Assembly: GCA_030549495.1 (NCBI GenBank)
Contig: JAUIRK010000947.1
Span: 500,001 to 564,000 of the forward strand
Source of the DNA: Nectonema munidae
Taxonomy: Eukaryota; Nematomorpha; Nectonematoida; Nectonematidae
Length of the DNA: 64,000 nucleotides
Direction: 5' to 3'
Notes under the pieces: model-generated
The model's input: only the letters and a program-made list of their open reading frames with translations
The model's database searches: none
What the model was told of the DNA's origin: nothing
Translations under genes and position numbers: made by a program
Shown: positions 35,251 through 45,921 of the stretch, in pieces
How positions within the stretch are numbered: the first letter of the stretch is position 1
Layout: each line of letters opens with the position of its first letter

Positions 35251-36599
35251 AAGTGAATATTTCTTACTTGAAGGAAATTATCATTAAAATTTAGAGGTAA
35301 AAAATTAAAAAAAACTTTTTTTTTAGAATTTATCAATGATCAAAGAATGACTTCAATGTGTTTAACCAAGTATAATCTAATACTTATAGTTGTATACAAT
35401 TCAGAAATTTATCAATATTCAATATAACATTTTTTGCTTTAAAATTTTTTTTCAAAATGTTTACAAGTAAAATTTACTATATTTACTTAATGAAAAATTG
35501 AGGACAAGACATAATTTCTAGCAGTTTGTCTCTTGCACTTCAACAATGTATTTTTTCAATAAAAAAAGACTCTACTTAACGAACAAGTTAAAAATGTGTT
35601 TACTAACTATAACTATAAAGTGAAACTACTACTACGATTTATTTATTATCAAATGCTTTATTTATTATTTATTTTTTATTATTTATTATCAATTGCTGTG
35701 GCTTTTTTCTACCAAATGAATAGAGTGTATACCTTTATTTCTGTTATATTTCGTATATTGTATACATGAGCCCGTGAACCCGGACCGCTGAGAGTTTTAA
35801 TACGGTCTACTTAAAAAGTGCGTGCAAAATGATAATAAAAAATACAGCTGATGGAATACTAAAAACATTAAAATTTTTCCAAAAAAGTAATTTGTTAATG
35901 ATTTGGTGAATTTTTTAATAAAAATCAAGAAATTTTCCAAAAAATAATTAAGACTTACAGAATAAAAAATTTTTTTTGAATTTCTTATCTTTGATATCAA
36001 CATAAACCTAAAAATATTGTTTTCAATTTTAAATCCTCCTCTCATAACTCACATATTTATACTCATATCATTTTAAAACTCAATCATTTATACAAATTTT
36101 GTTTTTTTATTAAATCTTCCTAAAAACTAGATATTTTTTTTCATTTTCCATAAATATGCATGCAATGACAAATATTTTGTTTTGAAACATTTTGTAAAAA
36201 TGTATAAATATGAATGTCGGTAATTTTGTTTTTTTCTTTGTTTTTTCAATAAATTCTCTCTCTCTATTTTTTTCTTCCTTTTTCTATTGTTATTAATGTG
36301 GTTTGCTTTAAATCAGAAATGAAACATTATGAAGAACCAAATTACATTGTGTAAAAAACAGCAAATATAGAAAACCAACAAATACTTTATGATTAACACA
36401 TTTTATTTGGAATGAAAAAAAATGAAATTGGATGAGCAGATAAATATAATACACTTACAAAAATGTGTAATAAATTTTCAAAAGAAATTTACATGATAAA
36501 ATCTTAAATGAAAACAACAAAGTAAAAGTTATGTAAAACAATTTATGATAAATTGTGTGAAAAAATGTATAAATTTTGAACAAATTTTGTATAGATTAC
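35251..36599. other. AT-rich, no gene recognised
   Basis: It has a (CT)n run near 36255. The - strand frame at 36045-35797 is phenylalanine- and lysine-rich with no domain. Confidence 0.5.
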
Positions 36600-39090
36600 A
36601 AAATCTCAAACGTTTTTCTTTTTCGGGATCGATTGAGTTTTGACATTTTTCATTCTTTTTTGAGCTGGTTTTTTGGCCACTTTTGTTAACAAAGATAAAC
36701 TCAGTTTTTTGTTAGTGCAGTCAGCTTCATTGACTCCAAAACTATAAAAAGATAAATGATTTTTGAGACTCTTTTTGAGGCATATGTGTAAGTTTATACT
36801 TTTCAATTTTGAAATCGGAAAAATGTTCTATTAAAATCAATTAACCCAAACCCAGAAAATGCAGCCTTCAAAAAAATGTTCTTGTCTTTTTGACTCTTCA
36901 AAAAGTTTTAGAGTCAAATCGATCAGTTTTTGTGGCGTCCAGTTAGTGAGTAACTTATATATGTGATTTTTGGACTCACATGCATTGTTTGTCCACATTC
37001 TAGGTATATACATGATAACGTGATACGAGGATTTATAATATATTTTTTCAATGTTTCCATATAATTTTTTAGAAAGTTTGAAAACACTGAACCATAAAAC
37101 AAAAATATCTGCTCTTTATTAAAATTGAAACTAGATTCATCAAAGGCATCAATTAAACCATTTTGTACAAAAATCAAATTGATTAGAGTTTTCATTTGTT
37201 TGTTTTTTAAAAAGTTTTTTATTATTGTTATATCTCAGCAAACTTTCTTTTAGATGCCTTGTACAAAGAGTTACAGTAGAACGATTAAAAACATTTTCAA
37301 AATGTTCAAAGTGCTTTAATTATAGCTTTTTCTTGGTCACAACCAAAAATAGCTTTTATTGGACCAGTTTTCTGTGCGAAAAAAAGCTAAAATAAGTTTC
37401 ATAAGTAGAATCCCAAATTGGACCCATAAAGATAGGATTTTTACAGTTTTTCTGCGAATCAATTTTCTTTCCTGGTACACAAAAGTACTGACAAAACAGG
37501 CAGCTAAATTAAATGTTCGATCAATGCTAATAATATAAGAATTTTTCATAGCTGAAATAAACTGAGCAAGCATGCTATCAGTGTATAGTATGAATGAGCT
37601 AGGATTAGAAATGGTGACAGCTCATCTTATGAACTCATGTTTATTTGCTATCATCGATAAAAGCCTTTGAACTTTGTCTGATAAATTCAATTCTCGAAAA
37701 AATTTTGTGTTTAATTCGATCTGGATAAAAGTTTGTGTTTCAAATTACTGATATATTGGGAGTTCCTTGGAATATTTTCTCCTCTCATTGTAGAATCATT
37801 GTAAATTTTCCTAACAGATGTTTCGCCTTTTTTCAATTTTTTTTTCTAACATCTAAATTAATTCTAACATATGTTGAATTTTGGTATTTTGAGTTACTCA
37901 TATATGTAACATATTTACAATACTCACTATTATGCAAATACTCTAAGCTGATAGCTTTTTATCTTTTTTTCAACTTCAAATGATATCTTTTCAGAATATC
38001 ATTAGCATCACTTTTCTCCTATGAATCTCTTAAATCCTTAAAATGGCGGGCATTATCGATTTTATAGAAATAAGTGTTAACTGAATTATGACCACTGACT
38101 ACACAATCGTCGATGAACTTTTTAATTGAAGGTTTAAAATTTAGAATTCTCTTTCAAACCTTCAGGTATTCTTTTTGGCAAGCTGAAGTCAACTTTTTAT
38201 CAAGAAAAAATTTCAGCCATTTTTTTGTACTTAGAAAGTTATTTTCTAACGAAATTGAAAATTTTTCGCTAAACTTAACAACTGAATGATCAAATTTATA
38301 ATGAAGTTTGGAATAATTGTGGTCATTTAATTTGGAAAAATAACACTTTGGGTAAACAGATTTGTGTTTAATTTTAGGTAAACAAAAAACGAAATGATTA
38401 GGATTAATATAAATTTTTTTATATTTTTTTTATTTCTATATTTTTATTTTATTTTTTAGGCTCAGCTTTTGTATCATCATCTTTGTGATTAAATGCAGTG
38501 CACGCGCTACCTATATAATTTTGGGGCACATGCCCCCCCCCCCCCCCCTGTATTAATCTTTGCCCCCCCCCCCCCTAAAATTTTTGGTTTTGCCACATGC
38601 ACTTTTTAAAGGAAAAATAAATAAGCAAAAATTGTACACAATAATCTTATATAAATGCTGGTGTATGTGTATGTATAATATGAGATTTCTATAGTTTTTT
38701 ATACAGAAGTACTTCATGCTTTTCAGCAAAGTAATATAGGATATAAAGTAATATAGGAAATAAATTTTTTGCAAATGTGTTTCTTTGCCCCATTTCAGCC
38801 CCCTTGAAATTTAGCTTTAGCGCGGGCACTGATTAAGTGGATATAATACTTTGTCTAAAATGTCTCTAATCACGTTTTTTGATGAGTTGTAAGGTGGATA
38901 AATAAGATTAATAGGTTTATTTAACACAGTGGATAATGATATAACAGTAAAAATGGTAGACCACTTATTCAGACAACAAACATCTTTTATAGATTTATGA
39001 AAGTCACAAACTTTCTCAAACTCAATATTTTTATAGCTTTCAAAATTTTTAATAAGCTCAATAGCAGTCATCACTCTTTGTTCATAAAGT
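36600..39090 (-). mobile_element. MULE-like DNA transposon, decayed and interrupted by a MITE
   Basis: Read on -, the frame starts at 39074 with LIKNFESYKNIEFEKVCDF and CCLNKWSTIFTVISLSTVLN, KPINLIYPPYN. This is a vertnin/OTU-like N-terminal region known ahead of MULE transposases in some invertebrate elements. After the MITE (38831-38496) it resumes with a lysine-rich stretch. It then reaches the MULE catalytic start near 37560: NSYIISIDRTFNLAACFVS, FVYQERKL, KNPIFMGPIWDSTYETYFSF, and AIFGCDQEKAI (about 37345), where D..FNL and the later D fit the DDE pattern. C-terminal pieces run to 36606. Multiple stops and shifts are present. Element termini were not found. Confidence 0.7.
38496..38831. 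mobile_element. hAT-type MITE inserted in the MULE-like transposase
   Basis: 336 bp with inverted ends CAGTGCACGCGCTA / CAGTGCCCGCGCTA. The 8-bp duplications are ATTAAATG (38488-38495) and ATTAAGTG (38832-38839). Just inside the left end are two long C runs (38532-38549 and 38566-38576) after TTTTGGGGCACATG. A relative lies at 55737-55995. Confidence 0.85.
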
Positions 39091-39199
39091 ACCTTGATCC
39101 TGTAAATATACAGCTGCAGAGTTTAATAGGCAGTTGCCATCTTGTGAAGAAAGTTTGTAACGTTTTCCCAAACGTTATAAAACATTTATAAAAACTAAA

Positions 39200-40099
39200 T
39201 GTTATAAACATATTTTATTCGAATAATCCAAAATATTGAAATAAAAATTATCCGATTTTCACATTTTAACGTCATTTATTGTAAAAATTTTAAAAAAGTA
39301 CAAAAATAAAAAATAATATGGTTTTTAAATAGATTTAAATGGTATGAAAATTTCCGTTTAGGTGAAAAATTTGATAATGGGAAAAATTTTTAGTATATTA
39401 CTTTAAAATGCACCTTAGATCATATGTATGTAGACAGAAAGTTAAAATATTTTATATCAGTAAAATATTTAGCAAACTTTTTTTATTTGGTAAAATTTTT
39501 TTTATTCGACTATTTTAAGTAAAATATTTACAAATAATTTTATATAAAAAGGTTAATTTTTTATTGCTCTCTCCTTGAACCACCTATTGTCATTTTGCAA
39601 TATAAACGGGAATATCTCTTATGAACACATCACATATATAAAATATACAAACCATTTTATTTATTTCTACCCAGTATACGGTAACTTACAGAGCTCGCCA
39701 TAAAACAGTAATCAGGTATTCGTTAATTAACAAAGCTAAAATATTTGGTAACTTTTAAGTCAATCTCATAAATAGTAAGCGAAACAATTAACTTTCGGCA
39801 CTTTCCTTTAAATCCGTTAAAAGTTAATGACAAAATAAATATTTCTATTTACACAGCTTTTGAAGATGAAGAATACCTGCTAGCTGTTGCCTTCTATACT
39901 GAGTTTCGCCTGATCTGGTTAGGAAATCTTAACAGCATTAAAGAAGAAGAACTTTATTCAAAACATTAACAGGATCATTAATAAAAAGAAAATACAAATT
40001 TTTGTATAGATCAAGATTAGTAAAATTATAGATAAAAATTTCATGATGAGGTTAGCTTCCAAACGTTTATATAAACCGCTTTAGGAATGTCTAACACAA
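39200..40099. other. AT-rich, possible short exon at 39857
   Basis: Mostly featureless. On +, after ATTTACACAG, the stretch from 39857 reads FEDEEYLLAVAFYTEFRLIW then LGNLNSIKEEELYSKH before a stop near 39969. It looks protein-like but matches no family I know. Confidence 0.3.
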
Positions 40100-40720
40100 T
40101 TAATTAAAAAAATATCAATAAAAATGAATCACAAAAATTTACAGGAAAAACAGTCTTTCTCTTTGAATAGTTTTTTGAATTTTTTAACTGATGAACTGCT
40201 TTTTTTCCAATTGTATGACGATAGACTTCATATAATACAGGCACTTTATACATCATCGATTGATTGGAGAGTTGGAGTCGGTAAGAAGGTTTGACTAACA
40301 TTGAAGGTGTTCGAAAAGAATAAGCTATCCTTTCATTAAGATTTCATTCATGAAGCAACCGCCTTAAAGTATGGGCTGCACCAGTGAAAAGAGCAACAAC
40401 GTAGAAAAGGGGAGGATTTTTTTTAGCAATATACTAGAGTTGGATAGAAAGATGTGCTTCAGAAGTCAATGAAAGTTAAAGCACAAAAGTTGGTGATGCC
40501 TTGACTGCAAACTAAACTAAAGACATGCTGTCAGATGCTGTTTTTTAAGTGAGAAAGTTTTGCTTGATTTCTTTATCAAAGTCAATAGATCAATTTCTTC
40601 GAGTGCAGCATTTGGGGGTTAGCAGCTAGTCTATGGGGAAGATATCCTGAGAACTAAAGTAGCATCACTTTCTTATATGCCAACTTTGAAATGCTACTTT
40701 GTTTAAAAGGAAACTATCAT
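40100..40720 (-). mobile_element. probable LINE reverse-transcriptase C-terminal fragment
   Basis: At 40301-40104 the - strand reads MLVKPSYRLQLSNQSMMYKV, PVLYEVYRHTIGKKAVHQLK, NSKNYSKRK. This resembles the end of many LINE polymerases (R...L..QS..YK...LYN.LP......LK.FK..LK). Upstream sequence to about 40720 has higher GC but broken frames. Assignment is by pattern only. Confidence 0.4.
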
Positions 40721-41149
40721 TTCATAACGAAAAAAAATAATAAAAATGTTTGTTTACAAAAAATTAATTATATTTTGGGTTCATAAAAATAAACTTTATA
40801 ATATGGGAAAATTTTTTCTTCTTTTTTCAGAAGTAAAACCTATGAAAATCAAAGAATTCAAGATTGTTTGAAATAGTTCTTTTACATTTTCCGAAGTCAA
40901 CTCTCGAGTAACACTGAAATAAAAAATTAAATAGTTGGATTTATTGAACATAATAAAAACAAATTCCATAATTTTTAAATGAAAAGGTAATTTTCCATTT
41001 TTTAGACGATTTAAAAGATAACGACCGTTAAACTTTAAAAAAAGTAACTACCTTAAGATTGATGTGGATCTTTTGATTAACGATGATATAATTGACGAAA
41101 TTACTAATTTGGTTAAAGTTTATATCCAAATATGAGCCATGAAATTGAA

Positions 41150-41215
41150 ATTCTAGGATTCAAATCAGTGAGGATTGAGAATCGAATCCATTTTCTAGAC
41201 CACTGTCCATCATAT
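41150..41215 (-). repeat. tRNA-derived SINE fragment
   Basis: On -, GGACAGTGGTCTAGAAAATG and GGATTCGATTCTCAATCC lie in A-box/B-box order. Confidence 0.45.
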
Positions 41216-41889
41216 TCTCTTACTAAGAACAAAATTTTATTATTTGTCGCGAGGTTTTGTCTTGTTAGTAATACTCATATTTTTAAATCAAATTTATATT
41301 AGGAACTTTTTAAGTAAAAAAATTTATTTATAACAAATGTGTATAAAAAATATTATGAATATAAACAAACAAACCAAGTTATATCTTTTGATCAATTGTC
41401 TTTATGTTTTCTGCAGAAAAAAAAGAAAATCTTTAAAATATCAAACATAAATGAAAATGAATAATTTAAAAAGTTTTCGTAGGTATAAATAAAAAATTGG
41501 TCCATTATAGAAATTAATTTTGCCATGAAAAATTTTAATTTGCATATCATTAAGAAAAAGGAGTAAAAATGTGTGGCTACATTAGAATTAGTTATCAACA
41601 GGAAGTCTCTTGAATAAAGAAAGCATTAATTTTCCTTTAGAAATTGTTGCTTAATTTGGAGCTTCAATTTTAATGAAATGGCAATTATCAGCATGGGAGT
41701 CTATTTCCTCAGATGAATTTAATTATAAATATTATATATATATTGGAATGCAGATTAATTGTTGACGGAAAAGTATAAAAAATTTAAACTTTGGTAGTTA
41801 CACAATGAGATAGCTATTTAGTTTTACATTAAAATAAGCGTGATTTTTTTTTGCGAATTTGAGTCAACATTTTTTTCACATACCTTAAG

Positions 41890-42744
41890 TTATCGGATTT
41901 TGTCTGAGGAATCATTCTTGTAAACATTCCTTCCGTACAACGACTTTATACTATATGTGTTGGTTGAATTAGCTTCCCTCTATTAATTATGCTTTTTTGT
42001 AACCTAACTTTATTAATTATTATTGATTGCGGAAAAATATCAATGTGTTGGTAATTGTCCTAAGTCAGACATCGCCAATCTTTGTAATCTCATGGAACAC
42101 TAATTTTACAATCAGCATTCTTGCAAACTTAATAGGATTGAATAACTAATTCCTAACACTTATTTTGGATTATGTATGTGTGTATAACACTAAACCTAAC
42201 TTCAACCGTAACATTGATACTATCTCTAATACTAACTATATTACTAAGACTAATTCTAATTCTAACTCCAAAAATATATATTTACAAAATTGTACACATC
42301 AAGGTCTATTTAGAAATTGGTTGAACACTTGTCCAATAATATGCAAATCGGGGAAAATTGTAATAGCCAATCAGTGATTGAGTCGCATTTGAAAGTCAAC
42401 TTACACAAATGCAATCTGAAACTCTAACATTCAGCATGTAGTACTGGTTTGGAGGCTGAAAAGTCAAGATCTCTCGGTTAACGCATTCGGTATTCGTCAC
42501 TTTGCCATAAACTCTGGAGACGTAGTTGAAACAAGGCTGACTGCAAATTTCTTCCCTGCAACAATGAAAAGAGAAGAGTGATGAGGGAATTTGCGTGCAC
42601 TTGATTTGCTCTTACCGACACTTGGCCCAAATCAATTTTTGTTCATAGAAACGCGGAACGTTGACAATGTACATCAGTCCGTACTGCGGGTGATTGAAGC
42701 ATTGGAAGGCGTGCACTTCTGAATGATGTGTTCCCTCGTAGTGC
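41890..42744 (-). CDS. Spätzle/Trunk-like cystine-knot cytokine, C-terminal exons
   Basis: A likely secreted ligand; Spätzle family members activate Toll receptors after propeptide cleavage. Exons on -: 42744-42616, 42555-42405, 41943-41890 (stop 41892-41890), phases consistent. The first two have good splice signals (last donor GTAAGT). The product ends ...HYEGTHHSEVHAFQCF, YGLMYIVNVPRFYEQKLIW, AKCREEICSQPCFNYVSRVY, NTECVNREILTF, LNVRVSDCICSLYGRN. Spätzle landmarks align: C, then (Y/L)IVN, a Q-K/Q-x-I patch, C, QPC, C near the middle and a closing C.C pair (Spz: LIVNNDEYKQAIQIEEC, DQPC, PSCCKC). There are seven cysteines. Propeptide and signal exons lie at higher coordinates and were not found. 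The last exon is uncertain: its acceptor lacks pyrimidines, and a competing GTATGT donor follows the stop. Confidence 0.6.
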
Positions 42745-43640
42745 CTTTTTAAAGGGATAACAATTATTATGTTGAATATTAACCCTCGCTAAACCAAACG
42801 TGGCTTTTTTCTCCACGCTTTTTTTCAATGATGAAATTCATGTAGAAAAATATATCTGACCCCCATTCAAAAACAACATGTAAATTTTTTTCTTGGTTTC
42901 ATCTCAAATATTTGAAAATAAAAAATACCATCAGATGTGTTATTTTTGAAATTTTAGTTCTTTTTATACTTCGTGTTGAATTAGTAGATTGCGTTAATTA
43001 AGATTTTTCAATATCAATGTTCATTATTACAAGTTTATACACTAAATGGTAAGTTTTTCAATAAAGATAATAAATATTATAAAGCTATAACAATAAATTA
43101 TTTGTATTTCCTAAAAAATTTTACATTATTTTCTAAACTTTCATGAAAATCAGTAAGCCATTTGCAATACTCAACAAGAATCATTGTCGTCAACTTTGAG
43201 AGAGAAATAAAAGGAGTATCTCCAAACTGATTTCAAGGTAGATTATTATTAGTGAAATATATTTGACAAATGTTGACAAGAGAAGAAGGGCGGGTAAGAA
43301 ACTAACAAAATTAAGTTTACGTCAATTCTGAACAACCTTTTATATAAAAGTAAGCAATATAAAAATGTAGAACTATCAGAAAACAAGCTTTTATTACAAA
43401 AAAATGAAAGTTTGTAAACAAAAAATTAAAAAATAAATAAAAAAGTACATAAAAAATTGTGTACAAAAGAGTGAAATTCATATTTTCAAAAATAAAAAAC
43501 AAATTTTTATGCTCTTACGTATTTTGCAAAATTTCATTTTTAGAGAACAAAATTATAAAAACATTATTTATGTTTGTAATACCGTACAAGCGAATATAAT
43601 ACACAATATTTCAATTACTGACATTGAGTACAAAAATATT
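42745..43640. other. no gene recognised
   Basis: Presumed intron or 5' flank of the cytokine gene. The small - strand frame near 43195-43110 (MILVEYCKWLTDFHESLENN) looks protein-like but is unassigned. Confidence 0.3.
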
Positions 43641-44102
43641 TCGTATGATTTTTACATATGTGTCTGTTACAAGAACTAAATTTAATTGTACCTCTACTGT
43701 TAGAGTGACCGAAATGCAAATAACAATCGCCTCTTGATGTTGAAGCTCGCTCAATTATTTCAAGCTGTTCAAATCCATAAAAAATAAAGGATTTCGAATT
43801 TGCAATGGAGTGTTAGAATTGTTAGAGCGCATCATCATAGAATCCTCACAAAGCTTCAAAGACAAATTCTCTGATAACATATTTTCTGCCTCCTTTTTTA
43901 GAGCTTGGGAATTTGTTAGGACAATTACTTTTAGATATTACCCAACTATTGTGACACGCAATATCTAAGTAGTTTGCAAAAACTGGAACTGTCCATTTTC
44001 TGGACGTTCTATAAGATGTGTAAGATCTAAGCATCCTTATGCACTTTTTTAAAGTTAATGTCAATTTTTCAACTTTTTTAGGTCAATATTTTTCGCGCTC
44101 TA
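43640..44102 (-). mobile_element. piggyBac-like transposase C-terminus joined to a hAT-type terminus
   Basis: The - strand from 44064 reads KWTVPVFANYLDIACHNSWV, ISKSN and KKGGRKYVIREFVFEAL. This fits the piggyBac pattern near the end of the catalytic domain (W..V.F.N.LD.A..N..V...). Further down, about 43740-43620, is a cysteine-rich tail (GDCYLHFGHSN, CNRHICKNHTKYFCTQC) like the piggyBac C-terminal cross-brace finger. Bases 44081-44102 are the same, over 22 bp, as the left terminus of the hAT element at 12034-12055 in reverse complement. No matching left end was found. Confidence 0.55.
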
Positions 44103-44624
44103 CTCATCAGTATAAAATTTGCTTAGCAACTCATAAATCTAAGTCCAATAAAAATGTTATTTTGATGTCATCTTTCACAAATTAGGTTCTGTAGAGATGG
44201 ATTTTAAAGAATTGAAGATTCTAAATGTCAGCGTAAATCTAATAGATGCCCACTTTTATTTTTGTCAAACATTCTTGATTTTTCTACACTAAATGCCTAC
44301 TTAATTATGCAAAAAAAAATATAGTTAAAGTAGAAAAACTTTTATAAAAAAATTGGTTTATTTAGCTGAAAAAAATTAAAAAAAAATCGATAACATGAAC
44401 AGAATAAACATAATTTTTTACCCTGTTTGCTTTTCCTGAAAGAAGTCAAAATACATCAAATAACCTCACTTTTCAAACAAAAGAACTAAAAATGTAACAA
44501 ATGGAAAAATGTTCAAAAAATACTATATGGCGTTGCGAAGTCTGTTACAAGCATATTTGTTCATATGAAGTTACGCAAATTTTTTGCCAAAATCACTCAT
44601 AATTGATTAAGTTTTTCTTTAGTT

Positions 44625-44790
44625 TTCGGTATCGCTTCCAAGAGAAGAATAATCTTACATGGCTGGACAGATGGTAAGGATAGTGACAATCAGGAATCTA
44701 ACACAGACCATGTGGATCTAGACCCCACGCTGCCTACAATATTCCTGAGTGTATGAACTAACGTCAAAAGACACTGAGCCAAGTGCTAAG
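44625..44790 (-). repeat. tRNA-derived SINE, family B, diverged
   Basis: It shares the tail words GGCTGGACA and CGGTATCGC with the copy at 3361, and holds GTGGGGTCTAGATCC on - in the B-box position. Confidence 0.45.
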
Positions 44791-44835
44791 AATTCTTGAC
44801 AGAAGGACGCAGTGACATACTTTAAGTAGAAGATA

Positions 44836-45306
44836 GTATGAAAAAGCTCGTTTATCCAACACCCGATTCTCCGACAACCCCGCTAAACCGACACACTACT
44901 CACTGTAACCAATTTTTTGGATGTTTTTCTCCCCCGTTATTCCAGCATTCACATTCCGAATAAACATGCTTGTAGAATGACAGACAACATATTAAAATTT
45001 TATTTTTCATAATACGCTTTTAAGGTTGACTCTGAGATTGTACTTGCTCACAAAGGAAGTGGAATAATTTCCATATGTTTGTCGATAAATCTTAGTTTAT
45101 ATACCTAAAGATAATGCATTGACGACGCACTAATTTCTTTGCTTTGGCCATCTCTTTCGGGTAGGGTAGAAGTTGAAATAATCATCTGTCAAAGATTTGT
45201 TTGAGGTTTTTGATCCTTTATAAATTTGATACACTGGTAGAAATTTTGTTAATCCGGCAAGAATATGTGTGAAACCCACTGTGCCAGGATAAAGGAGGTC
45301 TAACTG
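44836..45306. mobile_element. pogo/Tigger-like element, degenerate
   Basis: The right end, read inward, is CAGTTAGACCTCCTTTATCC, flanked by TA (45307-45308). The left end AGTATGAAAAAGCTCGTTTA, TCCAAC is a diverged partner with TA at 44834-44835. TTTATCC and CCGGCA words are typical of Tigger/pogo termini. Several internal copies of the terminal motif (CGATTCTCCGACAACC, TTAATCCGGCAAG) are present. No transposase is readable. Confidence 0.55.
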
Positions 45307-45326
45307 TATCTAATTAACCTATTTAA

Positions 45327-45456
45327 CCGGTTGTTGACCACAGTCGACATAAGTCGCCTTTACAAAAATGTGAATCGTCTGTGTTTATTAATGCTTTTTA
45401 ATACAAATCTTCTGCTTTATACTAGATATCATCTGATTATTCTGGTCGTTAACGGG
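45327..45456 (+). mobile_element. piggyBac-type MITE, copy 4
   Basis: TTAA at 45323-45326 and 45457-45460. The ends are CCGGTTGTTGACC and CGTTAACGGG. It shares AATACAAATCTTCTGCTTTA with the other copies. It starts 18 bp after the pogo-like element. Confidence 0.85.
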
Positions 45457-45571
45457 TTAAATAAACTTTCTAAGCAATCAATCTAACTGATTAACTTTTT
45501 TTTAACTAATCAAGTATTTAACTAAATAAAATGAATTAAATTAAAACTAACTAAAGAATTAATGAACTAAC

Positions 45572-45640
45572 TTGTTGCAAGGCTTCGTAAATTTCCTCTT
45601 CATCTTCTGTATTCTTTTCTTGAACCAAGATCTCCATTTA
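45572..45640 (-). CDS. candidate first coding exon of an unidentified gene
   Basis: On -, a TTTATTTTAG acceptor at 45641 is followed by TAA and then ATG at 45637. The frame MEILVQEKNTEDEEEIYEAL plus QQ ends at a GTTAGT donor (45571). It is 22 acidic codons in phase 0 with good signals at both ends, so a 5' non-coding exon should lie upstream. No signal peptide is present, so it is unlikely to belong to the cytokine gene at 42744. Later exons were not found. Confidence 0.4.
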
Positions 45641-45921
45641 CTAAAATAAATTCATTTATTTATCCCTCGATTTAAAGAGAGAGACAGTTTTATATTTTTG
45701 ATGAGTCGAATACAAATACTTTTAATGCAGCTTCCAAAGATACAAAATAAATATGCAAAAAGTATGAACAGACACTTTATTCACACGTCACAAAAACCCG
45801 TTTGCTCCCATTGCCCTTATTTTAGGACCAATAAACTTTTTACAAATTATTATTAAAAAAAAGCATATCCTTCAATCCTTTTATTGTTTGATAATAAAAA
45901 ATAGCCTTTATTCTCTCTTAA

